Notes: generated by a model not told the origin, from the letters alone. Counted from the stretch's first letter, positions 23,979 to 36,947 are shown. The stretch: DNA of 64,000 nt from Triangularia verruculosa (GCA_033296885.1 MU863882.1:392061-456060), one strand, 5' to 3'. Numbers and translations: made by a program.

Positions 23979-25694
23979 ATGATGTTGGAGGAAAAGTATG
24001 TTGCCGTCCCTTTCTTGCAGTCTGTATTGCAGGTTTGGGGGTTTTAGCCCTGGTGGCGCATCGCAACTGACATTGTGGTTTCTGTCTCTAGATATATCGG
24101 CCTGGCCTTGGCCATGAGCTCGAGCTTAGCAATAGGTATGCGCATGTTCACAGGCTGCGAGGGCAGAGGGGGACGATTGAGGGCTAACTCTGATCGTGAC
24201 AGGTATCAGCTTCGTCATCACCAAAAAAGTACGGCCTCCCAGCTCGAATTTTCCCAGCCCCCTGTGTTACACCAAACCACATGCCCACAAGCACGCGAAG
24301 AAGACGGACGGTGAATGCTGACCTAGTGACCTGGTTGTTGTAGGGATTGATGCAAGCTGAGGAAAGGCATGGGTTCGAAGGCGATGGATTCGTGTACTTG
24401 AGAAACCCAATGTGGTGGTCAGGCATTATTTGCTGTATGGACCTCCCTTCCCCAGATGGTCTCGAGAAATTGGGCGCGCTGACATTGTTTCTCCAGTGGT
24501 CTTGGGCGAAATCTTCAACTTTGCCGCCTACGCATTTGCGCCGGCCATCCTCGTCACCCCTTTGGGAGCGCTGTCGGTATTAGTGGGAGCTGTGGTGGGG
24601 TCATACGTTCTCAATGAAGAGCTGGGGACGTTGGGCAAGCTGGGAAGCGCCCTCTGTCTGATCGGAGCTGTCATCATTGTCCTGCATGCGTCCCCTGACG
24701 AGGATATTCAGACTATTGACCAGATCCTCGAATATGCGATTCAGCCAGGTACGAACTCACATCGGCCGATCACACATCTGCAAAGGCGTCGCTAACAAGA
24801 TCTAGGATTCCTTTTCTACTCTCTGTTCGTCTGCATCTTTGCGACGGTCATGATCTACAAGATTGGACCGGTCCACGGCAAGAAGAATCCCCTGGTCTAT
24901 CTGAGCATTTGCTCGACTGTTGGGTCTATCTCTGTCATGGCTGTCAAGGCCTTTGGCATTGCCCTCAAGTTGACGTTCGCGGGCCACAATCAGTTTACCC
25001 ATCCGTCGACCTATGTCTTCATGATTATTACCGTGGTTTGTATTCTTACACAGATGAACTACTTCAACAAGGCGCTGAGCCAGTTCCCTACCAACATGTG
25101 AGTCTTGTTGAGTGTATGCCAGGGTTTGAGTTCCCTCTAACGTCTTCCAGTGTTAACCCCCTCTACTATGTCACCTTCACCACGGCGACTCTCATCGCCT
25201 CTTTTATTCTTTTCCAAGGGTTCAACACACCGGACATCGTCAACACCCTCTCCCTCCTCTGCGGTTTCCTCGTCACCTTCACCGGAGTCTACCTCCTCAA
25301 CCTCAGCCGAACCGACCCCTCAGGCACCAAGACACTAGCCCGCAGAAGCGGCGGTGACTCAACCGGCACCGACATGATCTCGAGCATTCAAACGAGAATG
25401 AGCATGGAAGCCCGCCGATCCCAGTCCCACCGCATGAGCGTCGGCAGCCGCACCGGTGGTGACCGTGACGGTCTTATCCGAGCTTACGACGAGGAAGCCG
25501 GGCTCGGACTCCACGATTTGACCGATGACACAGACGACGATGTCGACCCACGCTCCCCAATGATCTCAAGCTTCTCACAACAGACGAATGGCAGACCAAA
25601 CGGCGGGAGTACGAGCCATGGAACGCATTTGACGGCGGGTAATGCGTATAATGAATCAATAGAGCTGCAGAGTAGGAAGTCGGCGGATAGGTGA
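23979..25694 (+). CDS. NIPA-type (DUF803) magnesium transporter
   Basis: Seven exons: 23979-23995, 24092-24135, 24203-24228, 24344-24434, 24497-24748, 24806-25097 and 25151-25694; 421 aa. The protein opens with MMLEEKYIGLALAMSS and a first membrane helix, then FVITKKGL and the conserved YLRNPMWW segment. About nine hydrophobic helices follow (e.g. ILVTPLGALSVLVGAV, VYLSICSTVGSISVMA, LCGFLVTFTGVYLLNL). This is the NIPA/DUF803 fold of the drug/metabolite transporter superfamily, whose animal members carry Mg2+. Substrate and membrane are inferred from family. After the last helix comes a cytosolic tail of about 125 residues rich in Ser, Arg and Asp, probably regulatory. Exon phases join without frame conflict. 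The first exon is only 17 nt, and the ATG is chosen because it gives the conserved N-terminus. Introns of 50-120 nt are denser in the 5' half. Confidence 0.92.
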
Positions 25695-27452
25695 TGATGA
25701 TGATGATTGGGCTTGTCAGACACATGTCCTTTTTCTCTTCGATGTATTTTTACTACAAACACTTGCTCGTTCTCCCTATCTCTCTCTTGCATTCACCGGA
25801 GGGGCTTTTTAGAGACAGACCAAACGGCGGCGTCTTGGGCGTCAAAATGGGGGCGTTTGGTGCACAAATGGGGACATGTACTTTTTTGATGGGTTTAATG
25901 GTTCTTCTTTTAGGGGTAGGGGGAGGAGAGGGTTGGGTGGTTTGGTAGGGGGAGGGAGTTTTGGATTCTTTGGTTTAAAAAATGTTAACACTTTTTTTTA
26001 TTTTTTTTGTCACCCACATTTTCTGGCTCGGATGGAAGCTTTCGAGGACTGTTGACCTTGTTTGAAGATTACTGCTCACTAGTTTGTATATATCACGTTG
26101 ATTCTTACTAGGTGTAACAGGGGATTATATCAGTGGCAAAGCAAGATGGTGGGTTCATAGTTGGCTGAGTATCACCTAGAACAAGACGGGGGTTAAGGTA
26201 GGGGCGGGGGTGTCATGGGATTGATATTGGTGAAGTTTGTGTAGGTACTTTGCAATGTCATCTTCAAGAATGAATTGAGAAACAAGAAAGCAAGCAAGCA
26301 AGGGGTCGCACCAAGAGAGACATGGACGCTGGTAACTACACCACATCAAAATCATTTCATGTGTTTTATAACGTTAGGTATTGCTGCTCATCATTTCTGT
26401 CTGTTTTGGGGGTTGTTCTCAGTTTATGGACGAAAAAAAAAAAAACTGGAGAGACCTGCTTGTTTGCTACCTACCTTATCCAAGAACACACGAAGCTCTC
26501 TTGAAAGTAAAACAAGTTGTAAATAATGGCCTTTTTACCTACATGAACCCTCTTCGGGCCAAATAATCAAAAACCACCTTTGAGAAAGCTTATCGTTATC
26601 TTTTTCTGGATATCTACATACCTATTAGTTTACTACCCTAGGTACCAGTTTAGCAGCCTTTCTCTCTTTGTTCGGCAGAGGGACGTACGTATCTTTAGGT
26701 TCACGGCCTCCTCACTGATGCGACGGTCTTTTGGTTTTATAGACTTTTCCGTACAACGCAATTTAGTTGCGTGTATTTGAGGCAGACGTTTTTGTCATTT
26801 CAGTTGCTAGGCGGTGGCTGGCTGGGCTGAAAAGGGGTTAGAGAAGTGGAAGCAAAGAGTGTGGCTAGATGGATTCGGATTTCCGTTTTCCACTGCACCA
26901 TGTGATGAAGGTAGGAGAACCACATAGGACATAAGCTCTGCTTGGAAACCATCTGGGAATAAAATCAAAGAAAACAAGAGGTGGTATCACATTGTTAAAA
27001 ACGGATATACATCTGAGCGCCCCTCACCAACGGTATGTTACACGAGCCCGTTTCACTTTGTTCAGGAGGTCTATTCCCGGCTGTGTTATCAGGATCATCT
27101 TGACGTTGCTGCCCTTGTCCACGGGTTCTGTATGATAGTTACAAAGCCACCCCTCCGAAAAAGCAACGACCCGTCCGTTTTCCCTTTTTGCAGACTCAAT
27201 GCAATATGCTCAAAGTTGACGCCGTAAACCCATTCCTGCAACCATACCGATGAGCTTGTGGCGCGCTCAAAAGAAAGACCTCCACATCCCTACCACAACA
27301 CTCCCTTGTCCGATTTACCAGTCGTCATCGCCGGCAGAGTTCGCAGTCTGGCGAATGTCCTGGGGAGAGGAGCCAGCCGCGGGAATCTCCTCCTTGCCGA
27401 GATCAACATAGTCGTTCTCAAGAGAATTTCCAGCACCTCTACCGCGAGCTTC
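25695..27452. other. intergenic between convergent genes
   Basis: 1.76 kb between the NIPA-like gene (+) and the uS3 gene (-), so it should hold both 3' UTRs. A GAT triplet run follows the stop codon (about 25693-25706) and T-runs lie near 25975-26010. No coding content recognised. Confidence 0.6.
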
Positions 27453-28390
27453 CTATTGCTCGGCGGCAGGGGCGGCCTCCTCTTCAGCACCAGCCTGCTC
27501 CTCAGCACGAGCAGCCTCAGCAGCAGCTTGAGCAGCAGCGGCCTTAGCACCGTAGTCCTGGCTCATAGGCTGAACAACGGGGGTCTCCTCCTTGGGGTCG
27601 ATGATGGTGACGGCATCGGGGAGAGACTTCTGGGGGCCGGCCTTGCCCTCGGGGTCAGAGCCGCGCATGATCTTGACCTTGATGCCGAGGACACCCTGGC
27701 GGAGGAGGACGTGGCGGGTGGCGCTGTCGATGAAGTCCTGAGCGGGCTGACCGGAGTGGATCATGAAGCCGTCGGTGAACTTCATGGACTTGGCGCGAGC
27801 AGCGCGGAGCTTGCCGGAAACAACGACCTCGCAGCCCTTGGCACCAGACTCCATGATGAAACGGAGGACACCATAGCAAGCACGGCGAACGGCAAGACCG
27901 TTGAGGAGCTTGTAGCGGAGGGACTCGCACTGAGCGACGGCGGAGAGACCACGGTTCTGGACCTTGGCGGCGTAGAGGGAGACCGAGTTCTCGGGGAACT
28001 TGAAGCGCTTCTGGATGAGGGAGGTGAGCTCGCGGATGCGGCGGCCCTGCTCACCGAGAACCTCCTGGGTGTGGGTGGCGCGGATGATGATGTCGGTAAC
28101 GGTGGGAGTGACGCGGACCTCGACGCCGGAGTAGCCCTCCTCGGCCAACTCACGCTGGAAGAACTCGTTCAACTCGGCGTAGAAAACACCGTCAGCGACG
28201 AACTTTCTCCGCTTGGAGCTGCGGGCACAGACAAGTCAGCAAATTGTTCCCAATTTCTCAGTTTTTGCCCATCCAAGAAAGTCGTCCATTTCCAGATTCC
28301 CCCTCTTCCGCCTCTCTGTTCTGTCGAATTGTAGATGATGAAAACCACGGGAATTCTCTCGACTTACATCTGAGTGCCGGGAACAGCCAT
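27453..28390 (-). CDS. RPS3: 40S ribosomal protein uS3 (RPS3)
   Basis: Two exons: 28368-28390 (23 nt) and 27453-28218, with a 149-nt intron; 262 aa. The N-terminus is [18 protein letters not shown] followed by [14 protein letters not shown], a classic eukaryotic uS3 start. The KH domain contains the loop [14 protein letters not shown], and the C-terminal uS3 domain includes [21 protein letters not shown]. An Ala/Glu-rich tail ends the protein, as in other filamentous fungi. uS3 sits at the mRNA entry channel of the 40S subunit. The early intron after the eighth codon is usual for ribosomal-protein genes and fixes the start. A 358-codon frame on the opposite strand is a shadow created by strong third-position bias. 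Divergent from the myotubularin gene. Confidence 0.97.
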
Positions 28391-29078
28391 GATGTCGGTT
28401 TGGTACTGAGCGACCTACGGGTTTTCGGTGGTTGCTGGAGGTTGAGGGTAGGCCTGATCGCGGTGTTCACCAAACTTTTCTCAGAGGGGAAATTCGACCT
28501 GCACACTGCTTTTTTGAATCTTGGTGGGCTCCTGGTGCAGAAAAGTGGAGTAGGGTTTGCCTACACCAATGAGGACGGGCCGTGATTTGAGGTGTTCGTC
28601 TAAGCCAGCGGTGGGGTGTCCCCATCAATTCAACTCCGACAAACTGTCAGCTGCGAGGTCCGTGCTCTTAGTGGGGGAACTGTCGACGTCAAGCGCCAGT
28701 GGTGCAGTGATGCCCAGTGGTCAACAGCAGGCGCATGCTCGGTCTTGTGATTTCTACACTCGGAACAGCAGCTTGCGCAACACGTCGAGAAAGGCAAAGT
28801 CTAAACTTTCCCTGACACCTAGTTGGTATGCTGATTTATAGAGTCTGCTGGCTGTCACCCTCCCGCGAATGAAGCTCGATTTCCACTTACAAAGTGTTAC
28901 CCCACACGTCGTCACCCTGTCTAGCCATCTCGGCTCTTGTCTTCCTCCATCGATCGACGAGTGTGTCCCCTTGCCAACCCCTTATTGTTGAGCTCGACTT
29001 CGCGATCGCCTGCGTGGCCGGCGGACTCCTTTTTTTCTCTCGTCCTGACATTGGGGCGGTTCAGTCCCCGTATTTACC
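28391..29078. other. divergent promoter of RPS3 and the myotubularin gene
   Basis: 688 bp between the two start codons. The T- and pyrimidine-rich stretches and a CCAAT at about 28564 fit a fungal promoter region. No gene seen. Confidence 0.6.
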
Positions 29079-31583
29079 ATGGCGGCGCCCCAACACAAGC
29101 ACGTATGTGTTCTCAAAGCCGCATTCCCGAGCTGGTACTAAACTCCAATGACACCTCAGTTCTGTAGCAACGTGCAAGCGCTTCGAGGTGGAAAACCAGA
29201 ACTCGGCGATCTCGCCCTGACTGACTACCATCTCGTCTTCCGTTTTCCCCCAGAATCGGCGGCGGCTTCGGATCCAAAGGCGAAGAAACAGACGAAACAA
29301 GTATGGTTCGCATTCCACATCATCTCGCACTGCACTTTGCGACCAGCTCCTCCATCCAGCGGTATCGCTTCATCGATACGTCTGCGCTTTAGAGACTTCA
29401 CCTTTGTCACTTTCAACTTTACCGACGACAAACAAGCTCGGGATGTCTTCGAGTTCATACGTGCCAGGACTTGCAGGCTAGGAAGCGTGGATAAGCTCTT
29501 GGCCTTCAACTACTCGCCGCCCTCCAACTCTCTCGAATCTAAGATCAACGGGTGGGATTTATACGATGCAAGGGTAGAGTTTAGGCGACAGGGGATCAGT
29601 GAAAAGTCAGCAGACTTGGGCTGGAGAATCACGAACATCAACAAGGACTATGCCTTCTCCCCAACGTATCCGGCGGTTCTCGCCGTGCCTTCGAAGATAT
29701 CGGACAATACCTTGAAATACGCTGCCAACTTCCGGTCGAGGGCCCGGATCCCAACGTTAACATATATTCACCCGATCAACAACTGCACCATTACCCGCAG
29801 CTCACAGCCCTTCGTGGGGCTTCGGATGAAGCGGAGCATACAGGACGAGAAGCTTGTTGGTGCATGCTTTTCAGCTTCGACAGACTTCTTGGATGGCACC
29901 TCACCAGTGAATGCGAACACGCAGGCTGACCACAGCCCATCATCAAGTCATGTGGATCTTAGTGCGGACAGTCCTGATGTTAACACTGATCTGTCCCTTT
30001 CCGAAACCGAAAGGATGGAGGACGAGCTCATTGCTGCGCCTAATGTCATGTACGACGAGAAGACTGGCAAGCGGCTGATTTATGGCGCTCAACAGCACAA
30101 CCTGATTGTCGATGCCCGGCCTGCCATTAATTCGTATGCCATGCAGGCCATAGGGATGGGCTCAGAGAACATGGACTACTACAAATACGCCAAAAAGGTC
30201 TTCTTAAATATAGACAATATTCATGTCATGAGGGATTCGCTCGAGAAGGTGGTCAGCGCAATCAAAGACGCCGACATATCGCCCTTTCCCCCAACCAGAG
30301 ATCTTCTGATGAAGAGCAAGTGGCTGAAGCATATTGCTGGGATTCTTGACGGGTCGGCGATTATAGCGCGGCAGGTTGGGATCCAGCATTCACATGCCCT
30401 TATACACTGTTCAGATGGTTGGGATAGGACGAGTCAGCTTTGTGCTCTGTCTCAGTTGATGCTGGATCCATATTATCGCACTTTGGAAGGCTTTATCGTG
30501 CTGGTTGAAAAAGACTGGCTTTCGTTTGGGCACATGTTCCAATTGCGGTCTGGGCTTATGAACCACGAGAGCTGGTTCACAGTCGATAATGATGCGCTGG
30601 CGGGCTCAGCAGTACGCCCAGGCGAAAGTGATGGCCGGGGAGATGTTGTCGAGAACGTCATGGCGAGCGCGAAGAGATTCTGGTCCAAGAATGTCGCCAA
30701 TGACAAAGAGGCAACATCGGACCAGGAGGAGGGTGCTGCAGTCGATGAAGTCAAACAAGCCACGGCCCCAAACGCCGCCGAAGAGCAAACGACAAGGTTG
30801 AGAGATGTTTCACCTGTCTTTCATCAATTTCTAGACGCCACCTACCAACTTCTTCGCCAGCACCCAAACCGATTTGAATTCAATGAGCGGTTCCTTCGAC
30901 GACTGCTGTACCACGTTTACTCGTGTCAATACGGCACATTCCTTTACAACAATGAGCGACAACGCCACGAGGCGAACCTGCGGGAGCGCACTCGCAGCGT
31001 TTGGGGCTACTTTTTGAGCAGACGACCAGAGTTTACGAATGAGCAATATGACCCAACCATTGACGATCACACCAAGGGACGAGAGCGGCTCATTTTCCCA
31101 CGATTAGGTGAGGTAAGGTGGTGGCACCAGGTGTTTAACAGGACCGATGATGAGATGAACGGGGAACTCAACGCCTCTGCTGCTACAGCCGAGAGGGTGG
31201 CAGCTTATCAGGCTTCTACGGGATTCTCTGAAAGTTCAGGCGCTCCTTCGGAGGCGGCATCGTTGGTCTCGACAAGCCCGTCACCACAACCCCCAGCTCT
31301 CACCTCAAGCCAGTCGGTCTTGACTGGTGTTGAATCCGCGCATGTTGCTCTGACGCCTGAAGCCAGAGTATCGCCGCCTTCTTTTAATAAAAGCGCTAGC
31401 ACAGGTGGGATGCCAGCCGCGCTCGGGGCCCTGCAGGATAAGATCTCTGGTTTCGCAATCACAAAGGGTGTCTTTGGTGGTCACTCAAACAGCCCAAGCA
31501 CGGGGAGGCAAGATGGTGACAATGGTGAGGTGGGTGCAGGTGTGTCTGTAGCAGAACAAGAAATGAAGAGCATAGGCGGTTAG
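29079..31583 (+). CDS. YMR1: myotubularin-type phosphoinositide 3-phosphatase
   Basis: Two exons: 29079-29102 and 29160-31583; the 57-nt intron has donor GTATGT; 815 aa. An N-terminal PH-GRAM domain (about residues 8-125) precedes the large myotubularin phosphatase domain. Its segments include NGWDLYDARVEFRRQG and SRARIPTLTYIHP. The P-loop HCSDGWDRTSQ has its catalytic Cys codon at 30408-30410. All CX5R residues are present, so the enzyme should be active on PI3P and PI(3,5)P2, acting on endosomal or vacuolar membranes as yeast Ymr1 does. C-terminal to the domain is a Ser/Pro-rich tail without a FYVE finger. The 8-codon first exon is the weakest part; it is chosen because it supplies an ATG in frame with the GRAM start. 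Without it the first in-frame ATG is 29148, inside the proposed intron. Confidence 0.93.
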
Positions 31584-32633
31584 GAAATGCTGTCGCAACT
31601 CTGGGATAGTCGAAGGCGCTGTCGCTATGGAATGTGGTTTTGGAGGGCATGCATTTTGAAGAGCAGCGTTTATTCCGAGCCAGACATAACTACTCTTTTC
31701 CCATAAGCGAATTTTGGCTACAGCCTGAGAGCATGTACGGATGCTATGTGGATCTTGAAGAACAGCTTAATCCCCCGACAAAACGTTGAAGAAGTGCTAA
31801 TATATGCATGATTGGCTAACTTCCAGTGAGGTCATGGGCTGTTTGCTGATGGGTGGGATAGACATCAGGGTTTGCATGAAGCTTGCCCAGATACCTAGAT
31901 AGGCCTAAAAATACTCTTTAGGATGATGTCTTGGTCCATATTCGCGTCAACAAAGAGCACTCAAAAGAATCAGAAACAGCGGTATAAGCTGTGATAATAG
32001 ACACATGTTATCGAGACGCTGGCCACCCCTGTCGTCGCTTCTTCTTCAGCTGCCAAAAAAGGAGGGGAGCTCAGGAGGCACGGGGGAGGCTGTCAGCCTG
32101 GGACTGACGCACTGACCACATGGGGCCGTGACCAACCTGGATTTGTTAGGCCGCGCTCCTGGCTCCTGGCCGCTGGAGAGCTCTCGCCTTGACAGTCCCC
32201 TCGCCCTCTGACAACCATCCCATCCAACAACACTTGGGAACAAACATTTAAACAAACCGCCCGGCGTCCTCCCATATCTCTTGTTGCATTCTACCCCAGT
32301 GTGCTACGGCACGGTCGCCGGAGTGCTTGCCTTATTCCAGCATCGACATTGACACCCGACCCGCGGAAACAGAGACCAGACCGCAGAGAGCTCTCAGGTG
32401 GGCTGCATTGTAGCGCCCCGGTCGGCAACTCCCTCCCACTCTTCAGATTACCCATTGCATCACTTTCCAAACCACACGCGATCCCGGCCGCCTCCCCAGC
32501 GCCCTGCCCAAAGTACGGCCCGGAATCAGCAGCACATTCAAATCACGACGATAACCATAACTACTACTTCCAACTCTTGGCATATTCCGCGCTCCCCTCA
32601 ACGACTCCTTAACCCCCACAACAGCCGCCCATC
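31584..32633. other. intergenic, promoter and leader of the PP2A scaffold gene
   Basis: 1.05 kb. The last about 330 bp before the ATG at 32634 is C-rich and pyrimidine-biased, typical of an ascomycete 5' leader. No coding content recognised. Confidence 0.6.
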
Positions 32634-34873
32634 ATGGCTGATGCAACCAACACCAGCGATGAGCTTTATCCCATCGCCGTGTTGATCGATGAATTGAAGG
32701 TAAGGAGGCGACAAGCTCTCGGGCTCAGGCATGTTTCTTTTAGCTAACCTTTGCTTCTAGCACGATGATGTCCTGCTTCGTCTCAACGCCATTCACCGAC
32801 TGTCCACCATTGCTCTTGCGTTGGGCCCTGAGCGCACTCGCGACGAGCTCATCCCCTTTCTCGACGGTCAGCCAGCCCCACCATGCGCGGTGCATAAATC
32901 GTTGGAGATGGACGCACGCTAATCCGTTTCAAACTGCAGAAAGCGTCGAAGACGAAGATGAAGTTCTTGTAGCTCTTAGCGGCGAGCTTGGAAAGTTCAT
33001 TGACTATGTTGGCGGTCCGGAGTGGGGTCACGTTCTGCTGTCTCCCCTTGAGAATCTCGCCGCTATAGAAGAGCCTGTTGTGAGGGACAAGGTAGGCAAC
33101 TCAAGCACTGGCATCCGTGCTCTCTAGGCGTATGGACTGACCGCCATTATTTCCAGGCTGTCGAGTCGCTCAACATGATCTGCGCTGAGCTCGATGCTCA
33201 CCAAATCGAGGAGTACTTCATTCCCCTGGTGTTCAGACTCTCTAAGGCGGATTGGTTCACTTCCAAAGTCTCTGCGTGCGGCCTCTACGCGACTCCCTAC
33301 GCTAAGGTCAACGACGACACCAAGTTACAACTCCGTCAAGCCTTCGCACAGCTTGTCCACGATGAAACACCCATGGTGCGTCGTCAGGCTGCCACCAACA
33401 TGGCGAAATTCGTGAAGGAGATTGCTCCGCCGCTCGTCATCTCAGAAATGATTCCCCAGTTCACGCACCTAGTGAGCGACGATCAAGATAGTGTCAGGCT
33501 CCTAACGGTTGAGATTCTGGTTGCCATCGCCGAGAGTGTTCCCAAGGAGCAGCAGGCCAGCCATGGTGTTATTTTGAGCTCGTTGCGCACTTTGATCGAG
33601 GATAAGAGTTGGAGAGTTCGATACATGGTTGCGGACAAGTTTGAAAAGGTTTGTAGGACCCCCAAACCAGGTCACAGTGCATAACTAACTAGATTCCAGA
33701 TTGCCAATGCCGTGGATGAAGAAGTTGTGACCAGGGATCTGGTCCCTGCTTTTGTGAAGTTGCTGAAGGACCACGAGGCTGAGGTGCGGACAGCTATAGC
33801 TGGTCAGATCCCCGGCTTCTGTAACTTGATATCCAGAGAGACGGTGTTGAGCGACGTCATGAACCCTATCGAGGCACTCGTTACCGACACCTCTCAGCAT
33901 GTCCGTGCTGCTCTCGGTACACAGATCAGTGGCCTCGCCCCTATCCTTGGGAAGCAAGAGTATGTCACCTGCTTTCCCCTCGGCAACACAATTGCTAACA
34001 AACCCCAGAACCATGACTCATCTGTTGCCCATGTTTCTTCAGATGCTTAAAGATGAGTTTCCAGAAGTCCGCCTCCACATCATTTCGAAGCTCGAGCTGG
34101 TAAATAAGGTTATTGGCATCGACGAGCTCTCGGAGTCCCTTCTTCCGGCTATTGTCCAGCTTGCAGAGGACAAGCAGTGGCGTGTTCGTTTGGCCATAAT
34201 TGGACATATGCCTCTGCTTGCAAGCCAGCTGGGTGTTCAGTTCTTCAACGACAAGCTCAGCGGGCTTTGTATGGGTTGGCTCGGTGACACGGTTTTCTCT
34301 ATCCGTGAAGCCGCAACTCATAACCTCAAGAGGTTGACAGAGGTGTTTGGTGTCGAGTGGGCCAGCCAGAACATCATTCCCAAGGTGATGGAGATGGGTA
34401 GGCACCCAAATTACCTTTACAGAATGACAACCTGTTTCGCTATCTCGGTAAGCCGACTCCCCCTTCTTGCATGCCTCACGTTTTTATATGGGTTCTGACA
34501 AGATGACTAGACTCTGGCCAGTGTTGTCACACTGAATGTTGTGGCTGAAAGCATTCTTCCTATGCTTGAAAAGCTTACCAGCGATGACATCCCCAATATT
34601 CGGTTCAATGTCGCCAAGACATACTCTGTAATCATCGGTGTCCTTCGCAGACTGCCCGACCAAGGCACCATTTTCACTCTTGAGAAGGCGGGCGCTCCCT
34701 TCACTGCTTCTCCAAGAGGCCAGCAGCTGATCGATGAACGCGTCACGCCATGCCTGGATAAGCTTCAGAAGGACGACGACGTCGACGTTAGGTTCTTCGC
34801 GGCACAGGCTTCTGCGGCCGCAACTGGGGCTGCTGCTGCGACTGGGGGAGAGCCTATGAACACTTCACCATAG
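32634..34873 (+). CDS. TPD3: PP2A scaffold (regulatory A) subunit
   Basis: Seven exons: 32634-32699, 32761-32866, 32940-33091, 33157-33648, 33700-33959, 34009-34447 and 34511-34873; 625 aa. The protein is an array of HEAT repeats from near the N-terminus ([12 protein letters not shown]) to about residue 600. Repeated signatures include [35 protein letters not shown] and [13 protein letters not shown]. These match the protein phosphatase 2A A subunit (yeast Tpd3), which holds the catalytic C subunit and exchangeable B subunits. The C-terminus is longer than the animal protein, with an Ala/Thr-rich tail. All seven exons join in phase with short introns (about 49-73 nt). The ATG at 32634 begins the usual [15 protein letters not shown]-terminus. 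Convergent with the methyltransferase gene 485 bp away. Confidence 0.96.
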
Positions 34874-35357
34874 AGAGAAGAACTTTAATGAAGCAATTCC
34901 CATTCCCATTCAACATCGTTCTTCCTGTCCCACTCTTATACCCGTATTCATCCGTCTGCTAGATGTTCAGGTCGCTTCATTACCAAATACAGCATTCGGA
35001 TTTGCGCGTGCGCTATTGCGAATTTTATCGCCTTGACATTGCATGGGGGGGCCCGCCCAGCGGACAGCTTTACTTATGGCGGTGTGCTGGGGAAGTGGAA
35101 AATAAAAAGAAAGCGAAGCATTGATTTTGACATGTCGAGGTATTTTGAGCTGTTTGACTAGGTGTCGCGGGTCGATGGCGAAAGAAGGCGGTCTTCTTCA
35201 AATGCACAGGGTAAGGGGGTTGGGATGGGGAGGTGACATAAAGTAACCGAGTTATACCAATAGACGGTCTTTTGTTTTTTTCTCACACTATTATTAATAC
35301 AAGGACTCGTGTGGGTATCATTTGGTTTCTATTTTGTTTGTTCTATGTTTTGTGTTT
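34874..35357. other. intergenic between convergent genes
   Basis: 484 bp holding the 3' ends of the PP2A scaffold gene and the Efm4-like gene. T-rich stretches near 35270-35350 could serve cleavage and polyadenylation. No gene seen. Confidence 0.6.
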
Positions 35358-36215
35358 CTAAGCATCAACAACAACCTTTTCAAAGCACAAGGTCGAAATG
35401 GTCTGCCCTTTGACGCCCCCGAAGCTGAAGCTGGGGTAGTCTATCCTCCCGACCATCCTGAGCTTTGTGTTTTGGTCGTTGGGGGCGGTCGAGGTCTCGA
35501 ACCACTCGCGGAGCTCGGCCTCGGTCCAGTTGCAAGAGGTGACGAAGAAGACGCCGCCGGTCCGGAGGAGCTGGAGGACGCGCTCGCCGTAGCCCTCGTT
35601 GATCCTCCTGCCTTGTGAGTCCTTTTCGTCGGAGAGGGAGACGGCGTCGAAGGTGCCCTTGTCGAGGACGAGGTCCCAACCTTGAGCAGCCTCGGGAGGG
35701 GAGATGGATGGGATGTCGCCGTTGAGGACGTCCCAGACTTTAAACTCGACGGTTTTGAGGGATTCGCTTTCCCGGGAGAGGGCGACTTGTCTGGCGAGGG
35801 CGATGGAGTGGGGGGAGTAGTCTACGCCCAGGAGGTGGCCGGACCAGCCGTCGTCGCGGAGGGAGAACAAGAGGGAGCCGTTGCCGCAGCCGAGGTCGAG
35901 GACGGAGGCGGTGGCAGGGGAGAGGCTGTGCGGGTGGGGGTGGTTCGGGTGGCTTCCGTCTTGGGGGGAGAGGTAGGAGAGGATCTTGGCCTCGGCGTCC
36001 GAGTCGTCGAACCAGACGGTGCCCTCGAGGGAGGGGTCGGCGGTGTGGGTTGTTAGTTCTGTCGTGTAGAGCGCGTCCCAGCTTTTTATACACGGGATGT
36101 TAGTGAACTGCAACTGGGGGGGGGGGGAGGGTGGGAGGAAGGAAGGAAGGAAGGCGTACTAGGCTTTTGTCCCCAGCTTGGACGGTTCAAGAGGTGTAGG
36201 CTTTGACTCTGCCAT
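35358..36215 (-). CDS. EFM4: protein-lysine N-methyltransferase (Efm4/METTL10 type)
   Basis: Two exons: 36160-36215 and 35358-36081; 259 aa. Splicing across the 78-nt intron joins SKLGTKA to YWDALYTTEL, rebuilding the family's SKLGTKxYWDxxYxxEL N-terminus. The class I SAM-binding fold shows motif I VLDLGCGNGSLLF (about residue 90) and GVDYSPHSIALA. The catalytic-side segment DLVLDKGTFDAVSL is typical of Efm4. The yeast and human relatives trimethylate a lysine of translation elongation factor eEF1A in the cytosol; I infer the same substrate. The coding strand is unusually C-rich. The intron holds a long C-run and CCTT repeats on the coding strand just downstream of the donor, which is odd but leaves the splice sites intact. 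Start ATG at 36213-36215. Confidence 0.92.
36116..36154. repeat. G12 homopolymer and GGAA repeats inside the EFM4 intron
   Basis: A run of 12 G on the plus strand followed by AGGGTGGG and four GGAA/GAAG units. On the transcribed strand this is a polypyrimidine tract occupying half of the 78-nt intron. Confidence 0.9.
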
Positions 36216-36947
36216 CTTGTGATTTTCGCGGGAAATGCTGCTCGGCGCAAACTTGCAAGTGAAGCTATCGCGATGTCTCCCTATGGCGGGGTACCGGAAT
36301 TCTGTCAGTGTCAAGCGGCAGTAAATTGCGCCCGCGAACGCAAAATCGTAGTGGGGCAGCCCAGCAACAACCCCGATGAGGAAAGCGGTGAATCCCGAGC
36401 TGACGGACCTACCCCTCCTTTTTCCCTGATTCTTCAATCACCCCAAGATCCAATCTTCAAGCCCCTCCCCTCCCCTCCTCGGCCCTGTCCCGCTGTTACA
36501 CGCACACAAAGGTCCCAAGGCTGTGGCCATGGCATGGAAGCTTGTTTGGAATATGGTGCTGGCGATGACCAATGTTTTGCTACCCCCATCTCACAATTCA
36601 AGAGTTCTTTTACGTAAAACGCATGGGCCAAGACGAAAGCTTGGTGTAAGTGGAATGCTCAGGTGGTTATAAAAGAGGCTCTCTCCCTGGTTTGAGAGAA
36701 GGGGGATATCATTCCAAATCCTTTTCCATATTTCATCGTCGGTTCAAATACATGAAAATCAAAGGAAAATTATCTCCCCCGAGGCTCGTCAGAAAAATTC
36801 AACATCCAATATGGCTACTGCTGAGCTGTTCTCAGCTCTGCCGTTCGCCTTACTTCTCTCTTCCCTTTTTTGAAACTCGTGGTATCACCGCCACACTTCT
36901 TCCAAGAAAGTCTCCTGGGCATGATCTGCCCTCTGCACTGACGTTCT
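36216..36947. other. intergenic, promoter of EFM4
   Basis: 732 bp between the Efm4-like start and the 3' end of the Gln-rich gene. Short frames only, with no recognised content. Confidence 0.6.

Noticed and set aside
27258..28334. 358-codon plus-strand frame
   Set aside because: It is antisense to the unmistakable uS3 gene and Leu/Gly/Ser repetitive; a shadow of strong third-position bias.
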